Source of the DNA: Marivita hallyeonensis
GTDB taxonomy: Bacteria > Pseudomonadota > Alphaproteobacteria > Rhodobacterales > Rhodobacteraceae
Assembly: GCF_900129875.1 (NCBI RefSeq)
Contig: NZ_FQXC01000003.1
Coordinates: forward strand, 558,001 to 622,000
Direction: 5' to 3'
DNA: 64,000 nt
Position numbers and translations under genes: made by a program. Shown here piece after piece: positions 1-9,804 of the stretch. The notes under the pieces are model-generated. The model was not told the DNA's origin. It searched no databases and saw only the letters and a list, made by a program, of their open reading frames with translations. Position 1 is the first letter of the stretch. Each line of letters opens with the position of its first letter.

Positions 1-55
1 CGGGTCGTGTTGCGCCTACCTCTGTGCGTGCGAACCACAAAGGAAAGTCCGACCG

Positions 56-349
56 ATGCAATCGCTCTACCAGATCCTCATGCTGCTTCTCGACATTGTG
101 TGGTTCTTTATCATCGCGCATGTGATCATGAGCTGGCTGATCAATTTTCAGGTGCTCAACCTGCGCCAACAGATCGTCGCACAAATCTGGGATGCGCTGA
201 ATCGCGTCACAGAGCCTTTGTACCGGCCCCTTCGGCGCATCCTGCCACCGATGTCAGGGATCGACCTTGCCCCGCTGGTCGCGCTTATCGGTGTCTACAT
301 TCTTCGTATCATTCTCCAGAACAACGCCGGGTTCTTCTACGGGTTCTGA
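56..349 (+). CDS. YggT family membrane protein
   Basis: Small 97-residue integral membrane protein of the YggT family. A long hydrophobic segment spans about residues 5-30 and a second about residues 70-92, separated by a basic stretch (PLYRPLRRILPP) typical of the family. YggT proteins are linked to cell-division or osmotic functions in other bacteria, but their biochemistry is unsettled. The ATG at 56 follows an AGGA-type ribosome binding site at about 41. It stands alone here, 120 bases before recQ on the same strand. Confidence 0.85.
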   Translation: MQSLYQILMLLLDIVWFFIIAHVIMSWLINFQVLNLRQQIVAQIWDALNRVTEPLYRPLRRILPPMSGIDLAPLVALIGVYILRIILQNNAGFFYGF

Positions 350-469
350 CCTCGGCATGTCGGTCCATCGGAATTGTCCGGTCATCAAGGTGCGAGAGGC
401 TTGTTCACGCATCCTTAGTGTGAGACTGTCAGAATAAGAGCAGATATAGTAGAACCTGACAGGTCACCC

Positions 470-2524
470 ATGCCCCGCGACATGTCCGACGCAGATACCA
501 TTCTGCGCGACATTTTTGGATTCGACAGCTTCCGTCCCGGCCAGGCCGAGATCGTGGATGCCGTGTCGCGTGGGGAGAACGTGTTGGCGATCATGCCGAC
601 CGGCGGTGGCAAGTCGCTGTGTTTCCAGCTGCCCGCGCTTGTCCGCCCCGGCGTGACCGTTGTCATTTCGCCGCTCATTGCATTGATGCGCGATCAGGTG
701 CGCGGACTGCGCGAAGCGGGCGTCGCGGCGGGCGCGCTGACTTCGGCCAACACCGAAGAAGAAAACGACGCCGTTTGGGATATGCTGCATTCCGGTGATC
801 TCAAGCTGCTCTACCTTGCGCCGGAACGCCTTGCCTCTGGCGGGACGCAGCGGATGCTCCAACAAGCCGGTGTATCGTTGATCGCGGTCGACGAGGCGCA
901 TTGCGTTAGCCAATGGGGCCACGACTTTCGCCCTGATTATCTTCGGATTGGCGAGTTGCGCCGCGCACTCGACGTGCCTTTGGCCGCCTTCACCGCGACT
1001 GCCGATGCCGAAACGCAGGACGAAATCGTCACGCGGCTTTTTGACGGGCAATCGCCACGCTCCTTCCTGCGGGGGTTCGACCGGCCGAATATTCACCTGA
1101 TGTTCGCGCCCAAAAACAAGCCGCGGCAACAGATCATATCCTTCGCCGCAGCGCGCAAAGGGCAATCCGGCATCATTTATTGTGGCACGCGCGCGAAGAC
1201 CGAGACGCTGGCACAGGCTCTTGTCGCCGAGGGACATTCCGCATGCGCCTATCACGGCGGGATGGAGGCAGAACAACGCCGCGTCGTTGAAGCGCGGTTC
1301 GCAACCGAAGACGGGCTGATCGTCGTCGCCACGGTTGCCTTTGGCATGGGTGTGGACAAGCCTGACATTCGATGGGTGGCACATGCGGACCTGCCGAAAT
1401 CCATCGAAGCCTACTATCAGGAAATCGGCCGCGCTGGGCGTGATGGCGCACCAGCCGAAACGCTGACGCTCTATGGTGGGGATGACATTCGCCTGCGCCG
1501 ATCACAGATCGATGAAGGCCTTGCCCCGCCAGAGCGCCGCCATGCCGATCACGGGCGTCTGAATGCCCTGCTGGGACTTGCCGAAGCGCTGGAGTGCCGC
1601 CGCAAAACACTGCTTGGCTACTTTGGGGAAGCCGAGGTGAGCTGCGGCAATTGCGATCTTTGCGATAAACCGGCCGAAGTGTTCGATGCGACAGAGGCCG
1701 TTCGTAAAGCGCTCTCTGCTGCGCTGCGCACCGGGGAAAGCTTTGGTGCCGGGCATCTGATCGACGTGCTTTTGGGCACGAAGACCGAAAAGGTGCTTCA
1801 GCGCAGCCATGACACGCTGCCGACCTTCGGCGTGGGCAAAGACCTCAAGCGGGGGGAATGGCAGGCGGTGTTCCGGCAAATAATGGGCCATGACCTAATG
1901 CGCCCTGACGCCGAACGGCATGGTGCCTTGGTCATGACAGAGGCAGCGCGGCCCATATTGCGCGGAGATAAGTCAATCCAGCTTCGAAAAGACAGTATCG
2001 AAGCGGCAAGTGAGCGCCGTCCGAAAGTCCGTACGCTGGTGAGTGACGAAGACGCGCCGCTGCTTTCCGCACTCAAGGCGAAGCGCCGCGCGCTGGCCGA
2101 AGAACAATCGGTTCCGGCTTACGTCATTTTCCCGGACCGCACATTGATCGAGATGGCCGAGGCGCGGCCGCAGACGCTTGACGATATGGCGCGCATCAAT
2201 GGGGTCGGTGCGAAGAAGCTTGAAAGATATGGGCGCGCGTTTCTGGAGATCATCGCTGGCGACGTGCCCGCCGCGCATCCCGCGCGACGCAAGCTGGCCG
2301 GGAAGGGCGCGGGCGGGATCTACGATGCGCTGCTCGACGGGCAGGCAGCGCTTGTTCGGGGTGCGTGCGGTACGCTGAAACCGATGTCCTGCGATGCAGG
2401 GCAATTGGCGAAGCTCGCGCAGACCAAACCGCGCGACACGGACGGCATCGCGCGGATCATCGGTGACCGCCGGGCAGAGCGCTTTGCCGAGAGGTTTCTG
2501 GACGTCCTGCGTGCGGCGGACTAA
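470..2524 (+). CDS. recQ: ATP-dependent DNA helicase RecQ
   Basis: Superfamily 2 3'-5' DNA helicase of 684 residues, acting in recombinational repair and restart of stalled forks. Visible features in order: Walker A TGGGKS at residues 44-49, DEAH box at 141-144, motif VI QEIGRAGRDG at 317-326, zinc-binding cysteines C376, C392, C395 and C398, and a C-terminal HRDC domain at about 520-600 with the helix-hairpin segment INGVGAKKLERYG. Length and domain order match full-length RecQ. The ATG at 470 has an AGG seven bases upstream; an in-frame ATG at 482 is the alternative start. yaaA follows 33 bases downstream on the same strand. Confidence 0.97.
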   Translation: MPRDMSDADTILRDIFGFDSFRPGQAEIVDAVSRGENVLAIMPTGGGKSLCFQLPALVRPGVTVVISPLIALMRDQVRGLREAGVAAGALTSANTEEENDAVWDMLHSGDLKLLYLAPERLASGGTQRMLQQAGVSLIAVDEAHCVSQWGHDFRPDYLRIGELRRALDVPLAAFTATADAETQDEIVTRLFDGQSPRSFLRGFDRPNIHLMFAPKNKPRQQIISFAAARKGQSGIIYCGTRAKTETLAQALVAEGHSACAYHGGMEAEQRRVVEARFATEDGLIVVATVAFGMGVDKPDIRWVAHADLPKSIEAYYQEIGRAGRDGAPAETLTLYGGDDIRLRRSQIDEGLAPPERRHADHGRLNALLGLAEALECRRKTLLGYFGEAEVSCGNCDLCDKPAEVFDATEAVRKALSAALRTGESFGAGHLIDVLLGTKTEKVLQRSHDTLPTFGVGKDLKRGEWQAVFRQIMGHDLMRPDAERHGALVMTEAARPILRGDKSIQLRKDSIEAASERRPKVRTLVSDEDAPLLSALKAKRRALAEEQSVPAYVIFPDRTLIEMAEARPQTLDDMARINGVGAKKLERYGRAFLEIIAGDVPAAHPARRKLAGKGAGGIYDALLDGQAALVRGACGTLKPMSCDAGQLAKLAQTKPRDTDGIARIIGDRRAERFAERFLDVLRAAD

Positions 2525-2557
2525 ATCCACCGGGATCATCAATCCAGAGGTGCTGCC

Positions 2558-3337
2558 ATGCTTGTCGTGATTTCTCCGGCCAAACGTCTTGACTGGTCCG
2601 TACGTGATGTTGCCATGACCACGCCAGTGTTTCTGGACGACGCCAATCGTCTGGCCAAGACTGCACGCAACCTGACGCTTGGCAACCTCAAGTCGCTGAT
2701 GGATCTGAGTGATGATCTTGCCAAGCTCAACCGTGACCGGTTCCGCGAATTCGAAGAAGCGCCTGCACCGGATGAATTGCGCCCCGCCGCGCTGGCTTTT
2801 GCGGGCGACACCTATCAGGGCCTGGAAGCCGAAACGCTGGACGAGGACGAGATGCGCTGGGCGCAGGATCACTTGCGCATCTTATCCGGGCTCTACGGGC
2901 TTTTGCGTCCCCTCGACGGCATCCAGGAATATCGCCTTGAAATGGGAAGCCGCCTGAAGACCCGTCGCGGCGGAAATCTGTATGATTACTGGCGCAATCA
3001 GATCGCGAAGGAACTCAAGCGCGAAGCGCACGATCTGGGGACCGATACGCTCATCAACTGTGCGAGCCAGGAATACTTCGGCGCGGTTCCGCCAAAGGCG
3101 TTGGGTCTGCGCGTCGTCACGCCCGCCTTCATGGAAGACAAGGGTGATGGCAAAGGTCCGAAGATCATCAGCTTCTTTGCCAAGAAAGCCCGCGGCGCGA
3201 TGGCACGGTTCATCATCCAGAAGCGCCTGACAGACGCCGAGGGTATTCCGGATTTCGATCTGGGCGGCTACGCCTATCGCGAGGACCTGTCAGAGGCCGA
3301 CAAGCCGGTTTTCGTGCGCCCTTACGACGCCGCCTGA
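2558..3337 (+). CDS. yaaA: Peroxide stress protein YaaA
   Basis: YaaA (DUF328/UPF0246) family protein of 259 residues. In E. coli YaaA limits intracellular iron and oxidative DNA damage during hydrogen peroxide stress and has a DNA-binding fold. Family signatures are seen at the N-terminus (MLVVISPAKRLDW), in the middle (LYGLLRPLDGIQEYRLEMG) and in the segment INCASQEYF. The start is supported by AGAGG upstream. It probably shares a transcript with recQ, which fits a DNA-damage theme. Its 3' end overlaps the convergent histidine kinase gene by 16 bases. Confidence 0.93.
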   Translation: MLVVISPAKRLDWSVRDVAMTTPVFLDDANRLAKTARNLTLGNLKSLMDLSDDLAKLNRDRFREFEEAPAPDELRPAALAFAGDTYQGLEAETLDEDEMRWAQDHLRILSGLYGLLRPLDGIQEYRLEMGSRLKTRRGGNLYDYWRNQIAKELKREAHDLGTDTLINCASQEYFGAVPPKALGLRVVTPAFMEDKGDGKGPKIISFFAKKARGAMARFIIQKRLTDAEGIPDFDLGGYAYREDLSEADKPVFVRPYDAA

Positions 3338-5109
3338 CTATCCGGGCAGTAGAATTCGAGCTTCTGAAGCAGCGCTGCCTTCCTGAGCGGTTTGGTGAGA
3401 TAGTCGGTCAGACCCGCCCGAAGGATCATGTCCCGGTCGCCATCCATGGCGTGTGCCGTCACCGCGATGATCGGGACCTGTGGGCCGTCGCCTTCCATCT
3501 CTCGGATTTTTGCGGTGGCCTCTTTGCCGTCCATACCGGGCATCGAGATGTCCATGAAAATGACGTCAGGGCGATCCGCCTCAAAAGCTGCGACGGCCTC
3601 GAACCCGTCATTGGCTGTGCGAAGGTCAATGTTCAGGCTGCCGACCATTTTGCCGAACACCATCTGATTGGTCTTGTTGTCCTCGGCCAGAAGAACCTTC
3701 GGGATGGTCTTTGATGATGTCGTCTGATCATCGGACTTTGCGGGTTCTTCGGGTTCCAACAGGGATTGAACCGCATCCTCCTGTGAGAGGGTGAGCTTCA
3801 CGCCAAAGCAGCTTCCTTCACCTTCCTTGGATGTGACCCATATCTCACCCCCCATCATCTCGACCAAACGTTTGGTGATGGCTAGGCCCAGGCCGGTGCC
3901 TTCGAACTGCCGGTTGCGGTCATCCTCGACTTGATTGAATTCACCGAAAACGTGGTCGATCTTGTCCGCAGCGATGCCGATGCCGGTGTCTTCGACCGTG
4001 ATGTGCAGGGCTGTCTTTCCTTCTGCTGTTGGCGCACCCACAACACGCAGCAAGACCCCGCCCTCCAGCGTGAACTTCACGGCGTTTCCCATGAGGTTTG
4101 TGATGATTTGGCGAACGCGTCCCGGATCGGCTACGAAGTGTGTCGGCAGGAATGTGTCGTAGTCGACTTCCAGCGTCAGTCCCTTGGCCCGCGCGGTGGG
4201 CTGCAAAAGCATCACCACCTCGTGCAGCGTCTTTTCAAGATCGAAGGGTTCGGGATGCAAGACCAGCTTGTCCGCGTCGATCTTTGAGTAGTCGAGAACG
4301 TCGTTGATGATGACCAAAAGCGCCTCACCCGAGTTCTTGATGGTATCAACGAAGAGGCGCTGTTCGCTGTCGAGATCAGTTTCGGTCAGCAGGTCCGCCA
4401 TTCCGACGACACCGTTCATTGGTGTCCGAATCTCGTGACTCATGTTCGCGAGGAAGGCCGACTTCGCGCGGTTCGCGGATTCGGCTCGTTCGCGTGCCTC
4501 TCTAAGCTGTTCCTCGTAGCGGACGCTGGCGGTAATGTTGAGCGCAAGGCTGACCACGTCGCCGGTGGGACCGCGCCGGTCGAAGATCCGCACATGTTCC
4601 CCGTTCCAGAGCTGTATTTCCATCGGTTCCGGCACGTCCTGCTGCCAGCGATCCTGCATCCGTGCGCGCCAGTCCGCCGGGGGTTCATCGCCGATGTTCA
4701 CGATGCCTTCTTCGGTCAGCAATTGCAGGATGCGCGGATAGGTGATGCCGGGTTGCACCTCTTCCAGATCCTCGAAGACAGCCAGGTAGGCGCGGTTCGC
4801 CACGATCATCCGATTATCGGCATCGAAGAAAGCAAAACCGTCCTGAATGGTTTCGATCGAGTGCCAGAGGCGGCGTTCGGCGATCTGGATCTTTTCGTTG
4901 GCGACGCCAAGCTCGGTCTTAACCCGCTGGTTTTCGCCACGCACCATTGCGACTTCGGCGCGGGTTTCCACAATCTCGTTGCTGAGCTGTTGTGCCCGGG
5001 TGCCAAGCTTTCGATTGGCCGCGAAAAGTTCGGCCTGTTTCAGTTCCAGCAGACGCTCCGCCGCCAGCCGCGCGCGGCGTTCGTCGGCCAGTTTATTGGC
5101 AAGGCTCAT
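3322..5109 (-). CDS. Hybrid sensor histidine kinase with PAS and receiver domains
   Basis: Cytoplasmic hybrid kinase of 595 residues with no membrane segment. Residues 1-80 form a charged heptad-like coiled coil. A PAS domain covers about 82-195 (TIQDGFAFFDADNRMIVANRAY). The HisKA domain at about 214-280 has the phospho-acceptor H225 in MSHEIRTPMNG. The HATPase domain at about 325-442 shows the N box, DTGIGI and GTGLGLAI. A C-terminal receiver domain at about 470-590 has acidic residues E476/D477, phospho-acceptor D520 and K573. The input signal is unknown; a soluble PAS suggests an intracellular cue. No cognate regulator is adjacent, so a phosphorelay through a separate Hpt protein is likely. 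It lies downstream of the thiolase on the same strand but a strong stem-loop separates them. Confidence 0.93.
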   Translation of the reverse strand: MSLANKLADERRARLAAERLLELKQAELFAANRKLGTRAQQLSNEIVETRAEVAMVRGENQRVKTELGVANEKIQIAERRLWHSIETIQDGFAFFDADNRMIVANRAYLAVFEDLEEVQPGITYPRILQLLTEEGIVNIGDEPPADWRARMQDRWQQDVPEPMEIQLWNGEHVRIFDRRGPTGDVVSLALNITASVRYEEQLREARERAESANRAKSAFLANMSHEIRTPMNGVVGMADLLTETDLDSEQRLFVDTIKNSGEALLVIINDVLDYSKIDADKLVLHPEPFDLEKTLHEVVMLLQPTARAKGLTLEVDYDTFLPTHFVADPGRVRQIITNLMGNAVKFTLEGGVLLRVVGAPTAEGKTALHITVEDTGIGIAADKIDHVFGEFNQVEDDRNRQFEGTGLGLAITKRLVEMMGGEIWVTSKEGEGSCFGVKLTLSQEDAVQSLLEPEEPAKSDDQTTSSKTIPKVLLAEDNKTNQMVFGKMVGSLNIDLRTANDGFEAVAAFEADRPDVIFMDISMPGMDGKEATAKIREMEGDGPQVPIIAVTAHAMDGDRDMILRAGLTDYLTKPLRKAALLQKLEFYCPDSQAAS

Positions 5110-5179
5110 CCAAGTCTCCGTCCCGGTGCGAGCGGACTTTCGGATAACAGGGTGAAAAAGCGATTAACCGAAACAGGTT

Positions 5180-5233
5180 GAGGCGGCTTTTCCATGGAAC
5201 AGGCAAGCAACATTCCATGGGTAACACCGCCTC
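5180..5233. terminator. Long interrupted stem-loop between thiolase and kinase genes
   Basis: Outer stem GAGGCGG (5180-5186) pairs with CCGCCTC (5227-5233), and inner stem CCATGGAA (5192-5199) pairs with TTCCATGG (5213-5220). It lies just past the thiolase stop codon and upstream of the kinase start. No T-run follows on the minus strand, so it may stabilise the thiolase 3' end or act as a weak terminator rather than a classical Rho-independent one. Confidence 0.5.
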
Positions 5234-5268
5234 GGAAGAGGGCAGCTTTTGCGTTTCAAAATAGAAGC

Positions 5269-6447
5269 TTACAAAGCCTCAATCGCCAAGGCGATGCCTT
5301 GCCCACCGCCGATGCACATGGTGATCAACGCCTTTTTGCCTCCGATACGGTGAAGTTCGTAAAGCGCCTTCACGGTGATGATCGCGCCCGTCGCGCCGAC
5401 CGGATGCCCCAGAGCAATCGCACCGCCATTCGGGTTTACTTTTGCAGGGTCGATGCCAAGCCCCTTGTTGACTGCCAAGGCTTGCGCGGCGAAGGCTTCG
5501 TTCGATTCGATCACGTCGAAATCGGTGATCGAAAGGCCGGTGCGTTTCATCAGGTTTTCGACCGCTGGAACGGGACCGATCCCCATGACTTCGGGCCGAA
5601 CGCCGGCATGGGCGTAGCCGAGGATACGCGCCTTGGGTTTCAAACCGGCGCTTTCCGCCGCGGACGCACGCGCAAGCACCACCGCCGCAGCGCCGTCGTT
5701 GATGCCGGACGCATTGCCAGCGGTCACGGTGCCGTCTTTTTGGAATACGGTCTTGAGTCCTGCGAGCGCGTCCATCGTCGTCGCCTTGGGGTGCTCGTCG
5801 GTGTCAAACTGCACCATTTCGCGCTTCATCTTAACTTCGACCGGCACGATCTGGCTTGCAAAGCGTCCCTCTTCGATAGCCTTTGCCGCACGATTCTGGC
5901 TTTCCAGAGCAAAGGCGTCCTGCGCGTCACGACTGATGTCATGCTCGGCCGCCACGTTCTCGGCCGTTACGCCCATATGCCCGGTGCCGAACGGGCAGTT
6001 CAGCGCGCCCAGCATCATGTCGAGCGTGCGGATGTCACCCATTTTCGCGCCCCAGCGCTGGTCCGGAATGATGAATGGCGAGCGGCTCATCGACTCGGCC
6101 CCACCGGCAAGTGCGAAATCCGCATCGCCGAGCATCAGAGACTGGATCGCGGAAACGATGGCCTGCGCGCCAGAACCGCAAAGACGGTTCACGTTCATCG
6201 CGGGCGTCGTGTCGGGAACGCCCGCCTGCATGGCGGCCACGCGGCTGAGGTACATGTCGCGCGGTTCGGTGTTGATGACATGACCAAAGACGACATGCCC
6301 GATCTGGCCACCCTCGACCCCAGACCGCTCCAGCGCCGCCTTTGCGGCCACTGTACCAAGTTCAATTGGCGGTGTGGCGGCAAGTGAGCCGCCGAAAGTT
6401 CCAATTGCTGTGCGTGCGCCGTCGAGAAGTACGATATCGTCTGCCAT
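5269..6447 (-). CDS. Acetyl-CoA C-acyltransferase (thiolase)
   Basis: Thiolase of 392 residues, which condenses or cleaves acyl-CoA and acetyl-CoA. The catalytic residues are present: nucleophilic cysteine C90 in NVNRLCGSGAQA, H348 in GHPVGATGA and the second cysteine C378 in CIGGGQG. The protein resembles biosynthetic or broad-range beta-ketothiolases of the AtoB/PhaA/BktB group more than FadA, but the substrate cannot be settled from sequence. GGGAGG before the ATG is a good ribosome binding site. No phaB or fadB gene is adjacent, so it appears to be a single-gene unit. Confidence 0.93.
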   Translation of the reverse strand: MADDIVLLDGARTAIGTFGGSLAATPPIELGTVAAKAALERSGVEGGQIGHVVFGHVINTEPRDMYLSRVAAMQAGVPDTTPAMNVNRLCGSGAQAIVSAIQSLMLGDADFALAGGAESMSRSPFIIPDQRWGAKMGDIRTLDMMLGALNCPFGTGHMGVTAENVAAEHDISRDAQDAFALESQNRAAKAIEEGRFASQIVPVEVKMKREMVQFDTDEHPKATTMDALAGLKTVFQKDGTVTAGNASGINDGAAAVVLARASAAESAGLKPKARILGYAHAGVRPEVMGIGPVPAVENLMKRTGLSITDFDVIESNEAFAAQALAVNKGLGIDPAKVNPNGGAIALGHPVGATGAIITVKALYELHRIGGKKALITMCIGGGQGIALAIEAL

Positions 6448-6516
6448 GTGGGCCTCCCTAAGTCTGTTGCGCGCAGTATGAGCCAGCCGTGCGACAGTGT
6501 CAGCCGCAACGTGCCG

Positions 6517-7851
6517 TCAGTCCGGCAGGGACGTCGTCTCAAGCCGCGAGCCGTCGAGCACTTTGACTTCGCGCTGAGGGAACGGAATGGAGATGCCGTG
6601 CTCCTGAAATGCATCCCAGAGAGCGAGGTAAACATTGCCGCGAATATTGGTCAGTCCACCCGTTGGATCGCGGATCCAGAAACGCAGAATGTAGTCGACC
6701 GAGCTATCGCCAAAGCCAACGACATGGCACACCGGAGGTTTGAAGCTGAGCACCCTGTCGACGGATTTCGCGGCGTTGATCGCAATCTCGCGCACCTTGT
6801 GCGGATCGTCGGCATAGGCCGTCCCGAAATAAATGTCCAAACGGACAAATTCGTTCGAGTGCGACCAGTTCACCACCTGCCCGGTGATGAGGTCTTCGTT
6901 CGGAATCAGGTATTCCTTGCCGTCGCGTGTGACCACGCTCACGTATCGCGCGCCCAGCGAATTGATCCATCCGAACGTATCGCCGAGCGAGATCACGTCG
7001 CCCGGTTTGATCGACTTGTCGAGCAGGATGATGATGCCTGAGACGAGGTTCGACACGACCTTTTGCAGACCAAAACCAAGACCGACACCGATGGCGCCGG
7101 ACAGAACCGCAAGCCCGGTCAGGTCGACGCCGACAATCCGCAGGCCAAGGAAAAAGGCCGCACCGAAGAGCAGGACTTGCAGGAACTTGATCGCCAGCAC
7201 CTGCATCGAGGGCGAGATATCTTCGTTGCGGCGAATCGTGGCTGCGGTGGTGCTGCTGACAAGGCGTGCGACCGTGAGGAGCGTCGCGACTATGACAATC
7301 GCCTGTAGCACCAGCCATAGCGAGAGCCGCGTTTCACCAAAGGAAATGGCCGCACTGTCAAGAAGGGCCTGCGTCTCGTCCGCCAGCCCGGTGATCGACA
7401 GTGTAACCCATATCCAGGCTCCGTAGCGCACGATTCCGCGCAGAAGTGCGTTTTTGATCAGTCGCGTCGCGAAGGCGATGATGAGCCAAGCCGTGGCGAG
7501 GTTTGCGATGATGGCCAGCAGGTAGGATCGCGACGGCCATGTGATTTCGCGCATGACGAAAACGGTCAGCCAGATCAGCGCGACAAAGAGCACCATCCGT
7601 AGCCGACGATGAAAGACGACGAGCGCGCGCATGCGCCACTTCGGCCAGCCTTCCCGGGTCCGCATCCAGTCGTGCATCCGCGGCTTGACAAAGGCCGAGA
7701 TGATAAAGGCCAGCATAAAAACGCTGAGGGCGATCAGCAGCTGATAGGCGTTCCACGGGCGCAGCAGGTTCGTGACGAACGCCTCGACCCATGTGAAAAG
7801 GTCAAGCGTGACTTCGGTCAGGTTTTCTGTCGAAACGACGTCAGGATCCAT
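6517..7851 (-). CDS. Mechanosensitive ion channel family protein (MscS type)
   Basis: MscS-family channel of 444 residues, larger than E. coli MscS because of extra N-terminal membrane helices. Hydrophobic segments lie at about residues 36-54, 85-101, 108-128, 142-155, 178-200 and 220-240. The pore helix at about 245-275 has the family's Gly/Ala-rich face (GAIGVGLGFGLQK). The cytoplasmic beta domain follows with VTRDGKEYLIPNEDLITGQVVNWS. The expected role is pressure release on hypo-osmotic shock in the inner membrane. The gene seems to be transcribed alone. Confidence 0.93.
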   Translation of the reverse strand: MDPDVVSTENLTEVTLDLFTWVEAFVTNLLRPWNAYQLLIALSVFMLAFIISAFVKPRMHDWMRTREGWPKWRMRALVVFHRRLRMVLFVALIWLTVFVMREITWPSRSYLLAIIANLATAWLIIAFATRLIKNALLRGIVRYGAWIWVTLSITGLADETQALLDSAAISFGETRLSLWLVLQAIVIVATLLTVARLVSSTTAATIRRNEDISPSMQVLAIKFLQVLLFGAAFFLGLRIVGVDLTGLAVLSGAIGVGLGFGLQKVVSNLVSGIIILLDKSIKPGDVISLGDTFGWINSLGARYVSVVTRDGKEYLIPNEDLITGQVVNWSHSNEFVRLDIYFGTAYADDPHKVREIAINAAKSVDRVLSFKPPVCHVVGFGDSSVDYILRFWIRDPTGGLTNIRGNVYLALWDAFQEHGISIPFPQREVKVLDGSRLETTSLPD

Positions 7852-7920
7852 GACTTGCCCGGCCCACAGCGTTTGCGCAGCGTTGCACTGCTCTTGGTCG
7901 AGCGCAACCGCTTACACTGA

Positions 7921-8043
7921 TCAGAACGGCAGTTCGATATCCAGCGGCGCGATCTTCGTTTCTGCGCCAGCGGTGTGCACAAGCAAACCTGCCGCCAAGA
8001 CAGCGATCAGACCCAAGTTCAAGATGTTCAATTTCGTCAGCAT
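7921..8043 (-). CDS. Small secreted or membrane-anchored peptide, function unknown
   Basis: A 40-codon frame with an N-terminal hydrophobic segment (NLGLIAVLAAGLLVHTAGA) and a possible signal-peptidase site after TAGA, leaving a short acidic tail (ETKIAPLDIELPF). The minus-strand ATG at 8043 is preceded by GAGGG at suitable spacing, so translation is plausible. An open frame continues upstream to 8235, but that extension has no composition or ribosome binding site of its own. I do not recognise a family. It lies 69 bases from the MscS gene start and is transcribed in the same direction. Confidence 0.5.
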   Translation of the reverse strand: MLTKLNILNLGLIAVLAAGLLVHTAGAETKIAPLDIELPF

Positions 8044-8318
8044 AATATCCCTCGCACGTACTGTTACGGGCCGAGCGGATATTTGGATCAGTTGCGAATG
8101 GTTCGAGCGTCTGCGAGGGTCATTTGCCGCTCTTGCGGCGTTGGGGACCGATGATGTACACCCCACGGCATGGAAATGGTTTTCGACATGGATGATCGTG
8201 CTCGTTTGCGCGAACGGTTCTTCGGGGCCACGCACACTGTCCTCGCACGGCTATTCGCCTGCGATTGAACACGCCTGACCACACCACTGACATTGCCAAG
8301 CTGTAAGGGAGAGGACCG

Positions 8319-9722
8319 ATGTCCCCCAAAACGCTCTATGATAAGATCTGGGATGCCCATGTCGCGCACGAAGCCGACGATGGCACCTGCCTTTTGTATA
8401 TCGACCGCCACCTCGTCCACGAGGTGACCAGCCCGCAGGCATTCGAAGGTCTGCGCATGGCGGGCCGGTCCGTCCGCGCACCGGACAAGACGATCGCCGT
8501 GCCGGACCATAACGTACCGACCACGCCGGGCCGCGAAGATCCGAAGAACATGACCGAAGACAGCGCCATTCAGGTGGCGGCGCTCGACAAGAACGCCAAG
8601 GATTTCGGTATTCACTACTACCCCGTGTCTGACGTGCGTCAGGGCATCGTACACATTGTCGGCCCTGAACAGGGCTGGACGCTGCCCGGGATGACCGTGG
8701 TTTGCGGTGACTCTCACACGGCGACCCATGGTGCCTTTGGGGCGCTGGCACACGGCATCGGCACGTCCGAAGTTGAGCACGTTCTTGCGACGCAGACGTT
8801 GATCCAGAAGAAGTCCAAGAACATGAAGGTCGAGATCACCGGCAAACTGCGTCCGGGTGTGACGGCCAAGGACATCACCTTGTCCGTGATCGGGGAAACC
8901 GGGACAGCGGGTGGCACCGGATACGTGATCGAGTATTGCGGTGAAGCGATCCGCGATCTGTCGATGGAAGGTCGAATGACCGTCTGCAACATGGCGATTG
9001 AAGGCGGCGCGCGCGCTGGCCTGATCGCGCCAGACGAGAAGACGTTTGAATACGTCAAAGGCCGCCCGCACGCGCCCAAAGGTGCGCAGTGGGAAGCGGC
9101 TCTGAACTGGTGGAAGACACTCTATTCCGATGACGACGCGCATTGGGACAAGGTTGTCACGATCAAGGGCGAAGACATTGCGCCCGTCGTCACATGGGGC
9201 ACGTCGCCCGAGGACGTGCTGCCGATTACTGCCGAGGTTCCAGCGGCCGAAAGCTTTGAAGGTGGCAAGGTCGGCGCGGCGCAGCGGTCGCTCGATTACA
9301 TGGGGCTGACCCCCGGCCAGAAGCTGTCGGATATCGAGATCGATACAGTGTTCATCGGGTCCTGCACAAACGGCCGTATCGAAGACCTGCGCGCAGCGGC
9401 GGAGATCCTCAAGGGCAAGAAGATTGCCGTGAAACGCGCGATGGTGGTACCGGGCTCTGGCCTTGTACGTGCTCAGGCCGAGGAAGAAGGGCTCGCGGAT
9501 ATCTTCAAGGAAGCCGGGTTCGAATGGCGGCTTGCGGGCTGTTCCATGTGCCTTGCCATGAACCCCGATCAGCTTCAGCCGGGAGAGCGCTGCGCGGCGA
9601 CGTCGAACCGCAATTTCGAGGGCCGGCAGGGCCGGGGCGGGCGCACGCATCTTATGTCGCCTGCAATGGCGGCGGCAGCGGCGGTGACCGGGAAATTGAC
9701 TGATGTGCGGGACATGATGTGA
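8319..9722 (+). CDS. leuC: 3-isopropylmalate dehydratase large subunit
   Basis: Large subunit of isopropylmalate isomerase, which interconverts 2- and 3-isopropylmalate in leucine synthesis. Its 467 residues match the bacterial LeuC length. The [4Fe-4S] ligands are C349 (IGSCTNGR), C408 and C411 ([11 protein letters not shown]). Aconitase-fold signatures are seen near the N-terminus ([18 protein letters not shown]) and in [20 protein letters not shown] lies before the ATG. leuD follows 82 bases downstream and gives the small subunit of the heterodimer. The 275 bases upstream hold no convincing gene and probably carry the promoter. Confidence 0.98.
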   Translation: MSPKTLYDKIWDAHVAHEADDGTCLLYIDRHLVHEVTSPQAFEGLRMAGRSVRAPDKTIAVPDHNVPTTPGREDPKNMTEDSAIQVAALDKNAKDFGIHYYPVSDVRQGIVHIVGPEQGWTLPGMTVVCGDSHTATHGAFGALAHGIGTSEVEHVLATQTLIQKKSKNMKVEITGKLRPGVTAKDITLSVIGETGTAGGTGYVIEYCGEAIRDLSMEGRMTVCNMAIEGGARAGLIAPDEKTFEYVKGRPHAPKGAQWEAALNWWKTLYSDDDAHWDKVVTIKGEDIAPVVTWGTSPEDVLPITAEVPAAESFEGGKVGAAQRSLDYMGLTPGQKLSDIEIDTVFIGSCTNGRIEDLRAAAEILKGKKIAVKRAMVVPGSGLVRAQAEEEGLADIFKEAGFEWRLAGCSMCLAMNPDQLQPGERCAATSNRNFEGRQGRGGRTHLMSPAMAAAAAVTGKLTDVRDMM

Positions 9723-9804
9723 CCGGCAGCTCGTCAAGCCTGATGGCTTTCCTCGCAAGGAGAGCCACAGTCTCAACAAGCGTCGGCACCAAAGGATAGA
9801 GACG

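Noticed and set aside
464-1384. A 306-codon open frame antisense to recQ
   Set aside because: It lies wholly across a confidently identified gene, has Arg/His-rich composition typical of reverse frames in GC-rich DNA, and shows no recognisable domain.
5194-6387. A 397-codon open frame antisense to the thiolase
   Set aside because: The composition is Arg/His/Gly-rich and no motif is present; the thiolase on the other strand has all catalytic residues.
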